Below are positions 50,901-60,222 of a stretch of DNA of 64,000 bases, one piece after another. The DNA comes from Gp7-AA6 sp036001245. GTDB taxonomy: Bacteria; Acidobacteriota; Thermoanaerobaculia; UBA5066; Gp7-AA6. The notes under the pieces were generated by a model, which was not told the origin of the DNA, ran no database searches, and was given only the letters and a program-made list of their open reading frames with translations. Position 1 is the first letter of the stretch. Every line of letters starts with the position of its first letter. The stretch is taken from NCBI GenBank assembly GCA_036001245.1, contig DASYUL010000014.1, forward strand, positions 1 to 64,000. Direction: 5' to 3'. A program made the position numbers and the translations under genes.

Positions 50901-51541
50901 CCCGGCGCCGCATACCGCTGTTCCCTCTCCCCGGGGTCGTCCTCCTTCCAGGGACGCTCCTTCCCCTTCACATCTTCGAGCCCCGGTATCGCGCGATGGT
51001 CGCCGACGCTCTCTCCGGCGACCACACGATCGGCATGGCGATGATGAAGCCGGGGTGGGAGCGCGCGGGCTCGACCCCCGCGATCTTTCCGGTCGGGGGC
51101 GCGGGCCGGATCGTCGATTCCGAGATCCTGCCCGACGGCCGCTACAACATCGTTCTGGAGGCCGAGTTCCGGTACCGCGTGCTCGACGAGTCGCCGCCCG
51201 CGCCCTATCGGGTGGCGAGGGTCGAGGAGATCGAGTCCGTCCCGTTCGCGAGCGAAGCCGAGTCGCGGCGGACCTGTGACGAAGCCGCCTCCCTGTTCGG
51301 CCGGATCGCCGGCGTGATGTCCCTTCCCCCTCTGCCCGACGCGGCGCTCTCGCCGGAGCACCTGGGCTCCGAGATCGCCGTCCGCCTGCGCTACGAGCCG
51401 GCGGAGCTCCAGGCACTCCTCGAGACCGACTCGATACCCGCGCGTCTCGAAACGCTCATGGAGCGGATGCGGGAGTGGGAGAACCGGATCCGCTTCCTGT
51501 CCACCTATCGGCGCGGCGAGATCGACCCCGGCAGAAACTAG
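50897..51541 (+). CDS. LON N-terminal (substrate-binding) domain protein
   Basis: This 214-residue protein matches only the N-terminal domain of Lon (RRIPLFPLPGVVLLPGTLLPLHIFEPRYRAMVADAL, GRIVDSEILPDGRYNIVLEAEFRYRVL). It has no AAA or protease part. Such stand-alone LON-N proteins are common and of unclear function, perhaps substrate selection or adaptor use. The complete Lon is 41 kb away. TTG start overlapping the cytochrome stop. Confidence 0.88.
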   Translation: MTRRRIPLFPLPGVVLLPGTLLPLHIFEPRYRAMVADALSGDHTIGMAMMKPGWERAGSTPAIFPVGGAGRIVDSEILPDGRYNIVLEAEFRYRVLDESPPAPYRVARVEEIESVPFASEAESRRTCDEAASLFGRIAGVMSLPPLPDAALSPEHLGSEIAVRLRYEPAELQALLETDSIPARLETLMERMREWENRIRFLSTYRRGEIDPGRN

Positions 51542-51544
51542 CGA

Positions 51545-53002
51545 TCAGCGGCTCGCGTTGAGCGCGCGCTCGTGAGCCCAGCTCCGGATCGCCTTGATCT
51601 GCTCATCCATCGTGACCGACAGCGGAACCGTCGAAGAGATCATGCGGTAGAGGTCGTCCTCGCCGACCCCTCGCTTCTCGGCATAGGCGTCGATGACCGC
51701 CGATACCACGACCTGCTCGATCTCCGCGCCGTTCCAGCCGGTCGTCGCTTTCGCGAGAAAGACGAGGTCGAGTCGGGCCGCGTCGCAGCGGTTCTTCGAC
51801 AGGTGAATCTGGAAGATCTGCTTGCGCTCCTCCTCGCTCGGCAGGTCAACGAAAAACACCTGGTCGAAGCGGCCCTTGCGGATGACCTCCGCCGGGAGCA
51901 GCTGGATCCGATTGGCTGTCGCCGCCACGAAGACGAGCGCGCTCTTTTCCTGCATCCACGTCAGGAACCCCGAGAAGATGCGCGACATCGAGGCGTCCTG
52001 TCCGTCGCGGTAACCGCCGACACCCATCTCGATCTCGTCGATCCAGAGGACCGCGGGAGACACGGCCTCGACGGATCGCAGAGCCTTGAGAAATGTCGCC
52101 TCCGGATTGTCGGTGCCGAAGATCGCATTCATGTCGAGGCGGAAGAGCGGAAGGTTCCACTCCGTCGAGATCGTCTTCACGCAGAGGCTCTTTCCGCATC
52201 CGGACACGCCCATGAGCAGGATGCCGCGCGGGATCGGGATGCCGGCTTCGAGCGCCTCGCGCGAGAAGAGCTTCTTTCTCTTGTTGAGCCATCCCTTCAG
52301 CACCGCATAGCCGCCGACGTCGTCGAGCGAGACGCGAGGAGGGACGAACTCGAGGACGCCCTCCTTTCGCGACATCTGCTCCTTCTCGGCGAGAACCTCC
52401 CGGAACGCCTCCTCGTCGAAAGACCGGCGCTGCGCGAACGTCTTGGAGAGGACGTGCCCGATCTCGTCGGCGGTCTGACCCCGTAGGGCGAGCGCCAGGC
52501 GCTTCAAATCTTCGTCGGCAATTCCTTCGGGACCCAGCCATCGCTTGAGATTCGCCTCGAGCATCCGGGCGATCTCCGACTCGTCCGGCAGCTCGTACTC
52601 GATGACGTAGACCTCTTTCTTCGCGTCCTCGGGAATGAGAAGCCGGGGCGACACGAGGATGACGTGCCGCCCCTTGTCCTTCAAGCCGCGGTAGAGGTCG
52701 CGCAGACGCCGAACGATCTCGGGGCGGCCGTCGGCGGCCCCGGCAAAATCCTTCATCACGTAGAAGCCCTTCCCGTCCATGCCGAGAATGGCCTCGAGAG
52801 CGGCGAGCGGATCGTGAGTTCCGGCGACGGCCTGCCCGTCGATCGTGAGCCCGTCCACCACGGACCACACGCCGTACGGGACTGGCTCCCCGTAGAACGT
52901 CTTCGCGAAGTGCTGCGCCAGCCGCTCGACACGAGTCTCCTCCCACGACTGGACGTAGATGAGAGGATGTCCGCCCACGAGCGCGCGACGGATGCGCTCC
53001 AT
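51545..53002 (-). CDS. AAA+ ATPase, Ycf46-like
   Basis: This 485-residue protein has an N-terminal half (MERIRRALVGGHPLIYVQSWEETRVERLA) typical of Ycf46-type AAA proteins, and a C-terminal AAA+ domain with Walker A GVSGCGKSL, Walker B AVLWIDEIE, sensor ATANR and the GRFDQVFFVDLP second region. Ycf46 in cyanobacteria and chloroplasts is linked to the inorganic carbon response; the general function is unknown. ATG 53002 is the first good start. The gene is divergent from a large pentapeptide-repeat protein, with one REP-like hairpin between. Confidence 0.85.
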   Translation of the reverse strand: MERIRRALVGGHPLIYVQSWEETRVERLAQHFAKTFYGEPVPYGVWSVVDGLTIDGQAVAGTHDPLAALEAILGMDGKGFYVMKDFAGAADGRPEIVRRLRDLYRGLKDKGRHVILVSPRLLIPEDAKKEVYVIEYELPDESEIARMLEANLKRWLGPEGIADEDLKRLALALRGQTADEIGHVLSKTFAQRRSFDEEAFREVLAEKEQMSRKEGVLEFVPPRVSLDDVGGYAVLKGWLNKRKKLFSREALEAGIPIPRGILLMGVSGCGKSLCVKTISTEWNLPLFRLDMNAIFGTDNPEATFLKALRSVEAVSPAVLWIDEIEMGVGGYRDGQDASMSRIFSGFLTWMQEKSALVFVAATANRIQLLPAEVIRKGRFDQVFFVDLPSEEERKQIFQIHLSKNRCDAARLDLVFLAKATTGWNGAEIEQVVVSAVIDAYAEKRGVGEDDLYRMISSTVPLSVTMDEQIKAIRSWAHERALNASR

Positions 53003-53071
53003 TGCCTTCGGCGGCGGCGCGACTGTGGGGTTCGACAACCGGGCGATTTTACCGCGCGGAAGAGAACTGAG

Positions 53072-53103
53072 GCGGGTGCAGGTCCGCAGGACCTGTCCCC
53101 GCG
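53072..53103 (+). repeat. Single REP-like GC-rich hairpin copy
   Basis: GCGGGTG, then CAGGTCC-GCA-GGACCTG and TCCCCGC in the orientation of the FG-GAP array. It sits in the 141-bp divergent promoter gap between the AAA ATPase and the pentapeptide gene, where a hairpin could affect both. Confidence 0.85.
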
Positions 53104-53143
53104 CCATCTCCAACGCCCGACGGTTACAATCCCGCAAACCGGC

Positions 53144-54580
53144 ATGGCGAACTCGGAACATCTGAAACTGGTCCTGACGCCGGACTGGAACGAGTGGCGC
53201 AGCCGCAATCCGGGAGTCACTCCGGACCTCACGGCGGCCGACCTTTCCGGCAAGGACCTCTCGGGGAAGGATCTCCGGCGCGCCGACCTGACGAGCGCCG
53301 ACCTCTCGGGAGCGACCCTGGCGGGAACGGACTTCACCCGCGCGATGCTGCACATGGCCCGGCTTACAAACGCCTCCGCCCCCGGCGCCATCTTCGAGTA
53401 CTGCGACCTGGACTTCCTCGACCTGACCGGGATCTTCCTCGCGGGGGCGCGACTGCGGGGCGCGTCGCTCCAGAGCTGCATGCTCCTGAACGGGAACTTC
53501 GCCGGGGCGGATCTCACTCTCACCAAGCTCGAGGGGTCGGACCTGAACAACGCGAACCTCGCGGGCGCGACGCTCTGCGACGTGAACTTCCGCGGCGTCA
53601 AGATTTATGGCGCCCATTTCGACGGCGCCGACCTCTCCCGCTCCTTCTTCGAGGGCGTCGCCGCGCCGCAGGGCTCGTTTCCCAACGCGAACTTCAGCCA
53701 GGCGAACCTGAAGTCCGCGGACTTCACCGGCGCGGACCTCCGGCGCGCCAAGTTCGTCGGCGCGGTCCTGCGGCAGGCATCGTTGAACGCGGCCAACTGC
53801 GAGCGCGCCGACTTCGCCGAGGCCGACATGGAGCTCGTGTCGGCGGTGGAAGCGAACTTCAGCGGGGCGCAGTTCGACCGGGCGCGCCTGCGCAAGGCGG
53901 ACCTGAAGAGCGCGCTGTTCCTGGACGCCGGCGGCGAAGACGTGAGCTTCGCGGATTCCAAGCTCATCGGAGTCGACCTGCGCACGGCCCGCTTCGATCG
54001 CGCGAACTTCCGCAACGCCGACCTCTCGAAGGCGGTGTTGAGGCGCCTGAACCTGAAGCCCTATTCCTTTTCGGGCGCCCGTTTCGCTCACGCGGACGCT
54101 TCCGAGGCCCAGGCCGAAGGGGTGGACTTCTCGAAAGCGGATCTGTCGTTCGGGAACTTTCGGCAGGCGAACCTGAAGCGCGCGAACCTCTCTCACGTCC
54201 TCGCGTCCGAGGCGGATCTTTCCGGGACGCTGCTCATCGGCGCGACGTTCCTCGGAGCGAACCTCGAGGATGCGGACTTCCGCTTTGCGCGCGCGATCGG
54301 CGCCGACTTCACGCGCGCGCGGCTCACCGGAGCGGACTTCGGGAACGCCGACCTCGCCGAGGCGAAGTTCAAGAAGACGCACTTCTGGGGAGCGACCGCG
54401 CGGCGCGCGAAAGTCTCCGGGATAGCCGGGGTCCTCTTTTCGATCTCGACGATGTTCTCGAAGGCCAAGGAGAAACAGGAGCGGGTCGACGATTCGAAGG
54501 AGAAGGCGCGCCAGAAGCGGATCGACGAGCTCGCGGCGAAAGCGGAGAAGAAGCCCCCGCACGCGACAGGAAAGCGGTAG
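53144..54580 (+). CDS. Pentapeptide-repeat protein
   Basis: This 478-residue protein has dozens of A(D/N)LxX pentapeptide units between about residues 28 and 425 (for example DLSGKDLRRADLTSADLSGATLAGTDFTRAML, DFGNADLAEAKF). These form a right-handed quadrilateral beta-helix that can mimic DNA or serve as a scaffold. The C-terminus is a charged helix (KAKEKQERVDDSKEKARQKRIDELAAKAEKK). No signal peptide, so probably cytoplasmic. ATG 53144 is preceded by a weak ribosome site. Divergent from the Ycf46-like gene. Confidence 0.9.
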   Translation: MANSEHLKLVLTPDWNEWRSRNPGVTPDLTAADLSGKDLSGKDLRRADLTSADLSGATLAGTDFTRAMLHMARLTNASAPGAIFEYCDLDFLDLTGIFLAGARLRGASLQSCMLLNGNFAGADLTLTKLEGSDLNNANLAGATLCDVNFRGVKIYGAHFDGADLSRSFFEGVAAPQGSFPNANFSQANLKSADFTGADLRRAKFVGAVLRQASLNAANCERADFAEADMELVSAVEANFSGAQFDRARLRKADLKSALFLDAGGEDVSFADSKLIGVDLRTARFDRANFRNADLSKAVLRRLNLKPYSFSGARFAHADASEAQAEGVDFSKADLSFGNFRQANLKRANLSHVLASEADLSGTLLIGATFLGANLEDADFRFARAIGADFTRARLTGADFGNADLAEAKFKKTHFWGATARRAKVSGIAGVLFSISTMFSKAKEKQERVDDSKEKARQKRIDELAAKAEKKPPHATGKR

Positions 54581-54590
54581 TCCGCTTTCC

Positions 54591-54625
54591 TGTCATCCCG
54601 AGGCGCGAAGCGCCGACGGATCTCT
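54591..54625 (+). repeat. Dispersed palindromic repeat (GTCATCCCGAG type)
   Basis: GTCATCCCGAG, hairpin GGCGCGAAGCGCC, then GGATCTCTT, related to the copy at 16069-16102 in reverse orientation. It lies between the converging pentapeptide and DUF4340 genes and may act as a transcription stop. Confidence 0.55.
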
Positions 54626-54628
54626 TCC

Positions 54629-55999
54629 TTATCGCGCCGCGGCCGTCGGCGTCGGGCCGGGCGTCACCTCAGGAGCCGCTCCCGCTTTCTCGATCGCCTC
54701 CGTGAGCTTCGCGACCGCGTCCCGCCCCACGGCAAATGCGCCGGGCCGGCCGGAGACGACGGCGGCGAGCCCACCGCGGAACGGATGGAGCGACACTTTC
54801 CAGGGCGGACCGGCCGTGAGGCGGACTTCGAGCTCCACCTCGGCCGGCCGCGCGGCGAACGCCGTCAGCGGTGCGTCGTCGACGAAGGATCGACCCTCCA
54901 CGTCGAGGATCGCCGACATCACGTCGTCGGCCCTCCCCGCGAGAACCGTTCGACCGTCGAGGCTCCATCCCGCCTGCTGCCGCGAGAAAGCGCGCCGCTT
55001 CGAACCGACGGACGCGGTGATCCCCTGTACGTCGGATCGCTCGAAGCGCACCAGCCGCTTGTCGCGGAACGCGACCGCCTCCTTCGAGAGGTCGTCCACG
55101 AGCGAGTTGGCGACGGTGAAGACCTGACCGTCGCGGGCGGCGTACACCGAGTTTCCGTCCGAGCGGGTCGACCCGAGGTCGAGCGCGTGCTTCACGCCTT
55201 TCGTGTCGATGAGCGTGATCCGATAGACCGGGGGCGCGAGCCCCAGCGCCGAGAGGTCGGCCGCCTGCGCCCGGGGAACGAATTCCGTGACCCGGAGCGT
55301 GGAGAGATCGCCCGCGAAGCGGTCCGCGACGTCGCGGTCGGCGAGATCGGCGATGGGCTGCTCGAGCCACCAGATCGCGTTCTTCTTCACGAGCGTCAGC
55401 CGGCCGCGGCCCCGCGCCACGTCGATTCCGGCGACGTCGAGCGACGGCCCGAACACGTCCTTGCTCTTGAAGTCGTCCGCCGGCTTCTTCACCATCGCGG
55501 CGAGGCTCGCCGGAACGAAGAGGATCTCCGACTGGCCCGCCACGCGGGCAGCCGTCACGTCCGTTCCCGGAATGTCCACGCCGAACTCGAGGGTTCGCGA
55601 GTGCCTTTCGCCCGGCTTTTTCGGATCGTGCCAGCCAAACGTGGCCTTCGCGCCGGGTTTCGCGAGCCCGTACCGCTCCGGCTCCCCTTCCGCGCCGGAC
55701 TCGCCGGTCGGCTTCTTCAGGTCTGCGAGCTGCGAGGCCAGGTCCGAGGCGGCGAACGTGTCCGCCGGATATGTTTCGGGCCGAAGGAGTCGCCAGGAGT
55801 CTGCCGACTTCGCGAGCTCGACGACCCCGCCCTCCCGTTCGAGCCGGATCGAGTCGACCTGCCCCTCGGGAAGGTCCCAGTACAGCTCCCCCTTCTGGTC
55901 GCGCTCGGAGGTCGTTGGCATCTTCCGTTCGATCAGGAAGATGAACGCGAACAGCGCGACGACGACGCCGGTCAGGACGAGGAGCTTGCGAGACGACAT
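54629..55999 (-). CDS. DUF4340 domain protein of the Gld-type ABC operon
   Basis: In this 456-residue protein an N-terminal membrane helix (LLVLTGVVVALFAFIFLIE) is followed by repeated beta-rich segments (KLEREGGVVELAKSADSWRLLRP, LTLVKKNAIWWLEQPI). DUF4340 genes usually follow GldA/F/G-like ABC exporters. Here the gene comes 22 bases after the GldG-like gene in the same operon. The role is not known; a periplasmic partner of the exporter is plausible. Confidence 0.85.
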   Translation of the reverse strand: MSSRKLLVLTGVVVALFAFIFLIERKMPTTSERDQKGELYWDLPEGQVDSIRLEREGGVVELAKSADSWRLLRPETYPADTFAASDLASQLADLKKPTGESGAEGEPERYGLAKPGAKATFGWHDPKKPGERHSRTLEFGVDIPGTDVTAARVAGQSEILFVPASLAAMVKKPADDFKSKDVFGPSLDVAGIDVARGRGRLTLVKKNAIWWLEQPIADLADRDVADRFAGDLSTLRVTEFVPRAQAADLSALGLAPPVYRITLIDTKGVKHALDLGSTRSDGNSVYAARDGQVFTVANSLVDDLSKEAVAFRDKRLVRFERSDVQGITASVGSKRRAFSRQQAGWSLDGRTVLAGRADDVMSAILDVEGRSFVDDAPLTAFAARPAEVELEVRLTAGPPWKVSLHPFRGGLAAVVSGRPGAFAVGRDAVAKLTEAIEKAGAAPEVTPGPTPTAAAR

Positions 56000-56021
56000 C
56001 GCTCGTAATCCTGGGCGAGCT

Positions 56022-57485
56022 TCAGTCGCGCCGGCGGTACCAGACCCAGACGCCGAGCACGATCGCCAGCGCCGGCAGCCCCAGGATCGAGACGAGCCCG
56101 ATCCGTCGCACCTGCGACTGCGTGAGCGAGAGCGACGCCTGCTCCGGAGTCTTGGGAGCGATCCCGATCTGCTTCTCCGATCCGGTCAGCCAGTGGATCG
56201 AGTTCAGGAAAAAGTTGGCGTTGCCCGCGTTTCCGAGCGTGCCGTTCGCGGCGAACCGGGAGTTGCCGACGACGACGAGGCGCGGCTTCTTCGACGGCGC
56301 CTTGTCCTCTTGGACGGTGCCGACCGCGACGGCGAGGCCGACGGGAGCCGGGACGTCCTGCGGGTCCTTTTTGACCTGCTCTTCGAGGTTCGCGAGCGAG
56401 GTCTCCCCCCACCCGTCCGCCGACGTCTCGACGAGCACGGTCAACGAAGCCGGCGCCGCCGCCGCATCCGCCTTCGAGACGGAGCGGGCGAGCGGAAGGA
56501 TCACCGGCAGACCTTCGTCCGCGAGGGCGCGAACGATGGGATGACTCCCGTAGTGGTTGGCGAAGACCGTTTCCGCGCCGACTAAGGGCAGCGCGTTGGC
56601 GGGGTCGACGACGATGTCGTCGCCGATCTTGACGCCGTTGCCGGCGAGGATCCGGCCGAGGCCGAAGTCGGACGGCGGCGACCCCGGAGCCGGCAGCACG
56701 GGATCGAGCAGCAGCAAAACACGGCCGCCTCCGGCGAGATATTTCGCGAGCGCTCCGACCTCGGGCTCGAGGAAGGCGGTGCGCGGTCCGGCGACCACGA
56801 TCGCGTCGGCGTCCGCCGGGACAGCGTCCTTGCCGAGCGACTCCCACTTCGCGACGGTCAGGTTGTCGCGCTCGAGAAGCTGCTTCGCTTCGGTGTACCC
56901 GCGGCCGCGCTCCGCCGAGTCGATCGGGACCTCGCCGTGGCCGGCGGAGAAGTAGACGTGCGGAGTCCGCGACTCCGTGACGGCGAGGATCGCCGACGTG
57001 AAGGCCTCCTCCCCCTTGAAGGCCTTGATCTCCGGCGCGCTCCGTCCGAGCTCTCCGCCCGAGAAATCGAGGTCGGCGAGCTTGTCTTCCTCGACGTACT
57101 TCTTGCGGTCGCCCGATCGGAACACGATCGTCGACTGCCGGATGCCGAACTCCCGCACGAGAGCCTCTGCCCGCGCCGGGTTCCGCTTCGGATCGAGGTA
57201 CTCGACCTCGATCTTCGGAGAGAGCGCGCGGTATCGGGCAAGAATCTCGGAGACGGGCGCCCAGAGCCGCGAGTCGCGGTCCATGAAGACGGTGATCCGC
57301 ACGGGCTTCGTCAGGCCGCCGACGAGCCTTCGGGTCGTCGCGGACAGGCTGTAGAGGCGCGTCTTTGTCCAGTCCCCGCGCGCCCAGTGCCGCGATCCGA
57401 GCCAGTTGATCCCGATGACGAGCGCGATTCCGAGCGCGATCGCCGCCGCCGACGCTCCGGCTCGCGCCGCGCGGCGCCGGTTCAC
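56022..57485 (-). CDS. GldG-like ABC-associated protein
   Basis: This 487-residue protein has membrane helices at the N-terminus (AAAIALGIALVIGINWLG) and near the C-terminus (IGLVSILGLPALAIVLGVWVWY). Between them is a GldG/ABC-transporter-like extracytoplasmic part (TKTRLYSLSATTRRLVGGLTKPVRITVFMD, HVYFSAGHGEVPIDS, DADAIVVAGPRTAFLEPEVGALAKYLAGGGRVLLLLDP). GTG 57485 overlaps the permease stop (GTGA). In Bacteroidetes GldG is needed for gliding and type IX secretion; here the role is unknown. Confidence 0.87.
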   Translation of the reverse strand: MNRRRAARAGASAAAIALGIALVIGINWLGSRHWARGDWTKTRLYSLSATTRRLVGGLTKPVRITVFMDRDSRLWAPVSEILARYRALSPKIEVEYLDPKRNPARAEALVREFGIRQSTIVFRSGDRKKYVEEDKLADLDFSGGELGRSAPEIKAFKGEEAFTSAILAVTESRTPHVYFSAGHGEVPIDSAERGRGYTEAKQLLERDNLTVAKWESLGKDAVPADADAIVVAGPRTAFLEPEVGALAKYLAGGGRVLLLLDPVLPAPGSPPSDFGLGRILAGNGVKIGDDIVVDPANALPLVGAETVFANHYGSHPIVRALADEGLPVILPLARSVSKADAAAAPASLTVLVETSADGWGETSLANLEEQVKKDPQDVPAPVGLAVAVGTVQEDKAPSKKPRLVVVGNSRFAANGTLGNAGNANFFLNSIHWLTGSEKQIGIAPKTPEQASLSLTQSQVRRIGLVSILGLPALAIVLGVWVWYRRRD

Positions 57486-58222
57486 GGACTCTCCCTCTTC
57501 GCGGAAAGCGAGACGGTCGTGAGATACAGGAAGAACGCGGTCGCGGAGAGGTAGTACACGATCCGACGGGTGTCCACCACGCCGCGCGCGAACTCCTCCA
57601 TGTGATCCCAGAGATTGAAGTACCCGAACGTGTCGCGCTTGCTCGGGTCGTTCGACAAGGTCTCGAGGAGACCCGCCGAGAAGACCGGGATCAGCATCGC
57701 GAAGCCGAGGATCGCCGCGACGATCTGGTTTTTCGTCAACGTCGACGCGAAAGTGCCAACGGAGAGAAAGTAGCCACCAATCATCGTGATCGCCAGGTAT
57801 CCCGCGGCGACGGGGCCGAGGTCGATCGGCGTTTGCGACTGGAGGATCCACACGTACACGAGCGTCGGCGCCCAGAGGGTCAGGAAAAAGCCAAGCGCGC
57901 CGACGAACTTTCCAAGCACGACCGTGAGCTCGGTGACCGGCGAGGTGAGCAGCGTCTCGAACGTCCCCGTCTTCCGCTCCTCGGCGAAGAGACGCATCGT
58001 GATGATCGGCGTGATGAACAGATTGAAGATCCAGAAATAGGTGTTCGTGAAGAGGAAGGGCAGGGCCTGGCCCTTCGGCGCGCCGGGCGTGTTCAGGAAG
58101 GCAACGATCGCCGCGAAAATCATCCCGTTCATCACCAGAAAGGCGGCGAGGATCACGTACGCGAGCGGCGAGAGGAAGTAGGCCCGCCACTCCCGGCCGA
58201 CGATCGCCAGGAACTTGCTCAC
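57482..58222 (-). CDS. ABC-2 type permease (GldF-like)
   Basis: This 246-residue membrane protein with six helices starts MSKFLAIVGREWRAYFLSPLAYVILAAFLVMNG. It matches the GldF/ABC-2 permease family (LFAEERKTGTFETLLTSPVTELTVVLGKF). It pairs with the upstream ATPase (4-base overlap) and the downstream GldG-like protein. Confidence 0.93.
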   Translation of the reverse strand: MSKFLAIVGREWRAYFLSPLAYVILAAFLVMNGMIFAAIVAFLNTPGAPKGQALPFLFTNTYFWIFNLFITPIITMRLFAEERKTGTFETLLTSPVTELTVVLGKFVGALGFFLTLWAPTLVYVWILQSQTPIDLGPVAAGYLAITMIGGYFLSVGTFASTLTKNQIVAAILGFAMLIPVFSAGLLETLSNDPSKRDTFGYFNLWDHMEEFARGVVDTRRIVYYLSATAFFLYLTTVSLSAKRESP

Positions 58223-59223
58223 GATTCGGTCTCCTCACGCGCCGGAAGGGGCTCCTCCGGCGGGGATTCCCCGGACGCGGCGCCCTCCACCGGGGTCTCC
58301 TCGTGCTGAGTCAGACGGACGAACACGTCTTCGAGCGAGAGCGACTCGCGGGCCAGCTCCCGCAAGGTCCAGCCGCGCTCCACGGCCACGCGGTAGACGT
58401 CCTCGCGTGGGTCGCTCCCCTGCATGCACGTGAGGCGCGCGCGCGTCTCGCCCGGCTCGCCTTCGACCTCAACCGAAGTGACGCCTGGCAGACCCTTGAG
58501 CGCCTCCTCCACAGGCACGGTCCCCTTGAAGGCGACGCGGACCGTCGGCGCCCCCGCGAGCTTCGCCCGCAAGTCCGAAGGCGTGCCCTCGGCCACGATC
58601 CGTCCGCGATCGATGATGAGCACGCGGTCGCAGACCGCGTCGACCTCCGGGAGGATGTGCGTCGAGAGAAGGACCGCGCGCTCGCGGCCGAGCCGGCGGA
58701 TCGCCTCGCGGATCCGGATGATCTGCGCCGGATCGAGGCCGACCGTCGGCTCGTCCAGAATCAAAACCGGCGGCTGATGGACGAGCGCGCCAGCGAGCGC
58801 CGTACGCTGGCGGTAACCGCGCGACAGGTTTTCCACCTTGCGGCCGGCAACCTCCTCGAGCAGGCAGCTCTCGATCGCGTCGTCCACGCGCTTTCGCACG
58901 TCCGCCCCCCGGATTCCTTCGAGCCGCGCGCGGTACGCGAGGTATTCCCTGACGCGCATCTCCGGATAGAGAGCCGCGGACTCGGGCAGATATCCGAGGT
59001 GGGTGCGCGCCTCGAGCGACTGATTCACGACGTCGAACCCGGCCACGCGCGCGGTCCCCTCCGTCGGCGGGAGAAAGGCGGTCAGGATGCGCATCGCGGT
59101 CGTCTTCCCGGCTCCGTTGGGACCGAGAAAACCGACGATCTCCCCCTGGCGGACGCTGAACGAGACGTCGGAGACGGCGACCTGTGTCGGAAAGCGCTTG
59201 GTGAGATGCTCGACTTCGATCAT
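58219..59223 (-). CDS. ABC transporter ATP-binding protein (GldA-like)
   Basis: In this 334-residue protein Walker A is GPNGAGKTT, the signature is LSRGYRQRTALAGALVHQP and Walker B is VLILDEPTVGLDP. The long C-terminal domain (APTVRVAFKGTVPVEEALKGLPGVTSVEVEG) is typical of the exporter-type ATPases that accompany GldF/GldG. First gene of a four-gene operon on the minus strand, divergent from a second ABC exporter. Confidence 0.94.
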   Translation of the reverse strand: MIEVEHLTKRFPTQVAVSDVSFSVRQGEIVGFLGPNGAGKTTAMRILTAFLPPTEGTARVAGFDVVNQSLEARTHLGYLPESAALYPEMRVREYLAYRARLEGIRGADVRKRVDDAIESCLLEEVAGRKVENLSRGYRQRTALAGALVHQPPVLILDEPTVGLDPAQIIRIREAIRRLGRERAVLLSTHILPEVDAVCDRVLIIDRGRIVAEGTPSDLRAKLAGAPTVRVAFKGTVPVEEALKGLPGVTSVEVEGEPGETRARLTCMQGSDPREDVYRVAVERGWTLRELARESLSLEDVFVRLTQHEETPVEGAASGESPPEEPLPAREETES

Positions 59224-59316
59224 TCAGCCGCTAAAAAAGCGCGTGCAACCTAGCATGTATTCCCGAAAAAGCCGTTCGCTGTCAGTCATTGACTGTTCGC
59301 CTAAGATGAACGCCGC

Positions 59317-60222
59317 ATGATCGCCGTCGACGGCGTCTCGAAGACGTACGGCCGCTTCGGACGCCGCGTCCAGGCGCTCGCGGGCGTCACGCTCCACGTC
59401 GCCAGAGGCGAGACGCTCGGCCTGATCGGCCCCAATGGCGCGGGGAAGACCACACTCTTGACCTGCCTTCTCGGATTTCTCCGCCCGGACAGCGGCACGA
59501 TCGCCGTCGGGGGACTCGCGCCCGACGACCTCGCGGTCCGCGCGCGGACCGGCTACCTCCCCGAGCGGCTCGGCTTCGACCGGGAGCTTCCGGGGCGCGC
59601 GTTTCTCGCGCACCACTGGCGGCTCGCGGGCGGCGATCCCGCGCGGGCGGGCGTGGAGATCGAGAGGGCAGCGAACCGCGTCGGCCTCGAGCGCGAAGCG
59701 CTCAGCCGGCGCCTGCGGGGCTATTCGCGGGGAATGCTGCAGCGGATCGGGCTCGCGCAGGCGCTCTTGCGCGACCCGGATCTCCTCTTCTTAGACGAGC
59801 CGGCGTCGGGCACCGACCCGCGCGGCGTCGCTCTCGTGCGCGAGAGAATCCTCGAAGCGAGGGCGCGCGGAGCCACCATCGTCCTGAACTCGCATCAGCT
59901 CACCGAGGTCGAGAGGGTGTGCGACCGCATCGTGTTCATCGACGGAGGGCGGCTGACGAAGAGCGAGACGCTCTCGGGCGCGTCGCCGACGAGGCGCCGC
60001 GCGCTCGTGCGCGTCCCCGCGCCGCGGCTCGTGGAAGGCGCCGCCGTCCTCTCGTCCGAAGCGTTCGCCGCCGACTCCGAGCCCGACGGGACGCTGCGAT
60101 TCGCGGTCGGGTCCGACGAGGAAATGGCTCGTGCGATCCGCGCGCTGGCGCTCGCGGGAGTTCCCGTCTACGAAGCGAAGGTCTCGGCCGAGCTCGAAGA
60201 GCTCTTCCAGACGCCGTCGTGA
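59317..60222 (+). CDS. ABC exporter ATP-binding protein
   Basis: This 301-residue ATPase has Walker A GPNGAGKTTLLTCLLG, signature YSRGMLQRIGLAQALLRDP and Walker B LLFLDEPASGTDP, with a C-terminal regulatory region. It is separate from the Gld-type operon and pairs with the permease that follows with a GTGA overlap. Substrate unknown. Confidence 0.93.
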   Translation: MIAVDGVSKTYGRFGRRVQALAGVTLHVARGETLGLIGPNGAGKTTLLTCLLGFLRPDSGTIAVGGLAPDDLAVRARTGYLPERLGFDRELPGRAFLAHHWRLAGGDPARAGVEIERAANRVGLEREALSRRLRGYSRGMLQRIGLAQALLRDPDLLFLDEPASGTDPRGVALVRERILEARARGATIVLNSHQLTEVERVCDRIVFIDGGRLTKSETLSGASPTRRRALVRVPAPRLVEGAAVLSSEAFAADSEPDGTLRFAVGSDEEMARAIRALALAGVPVYEAKVSAELEELFQTPS

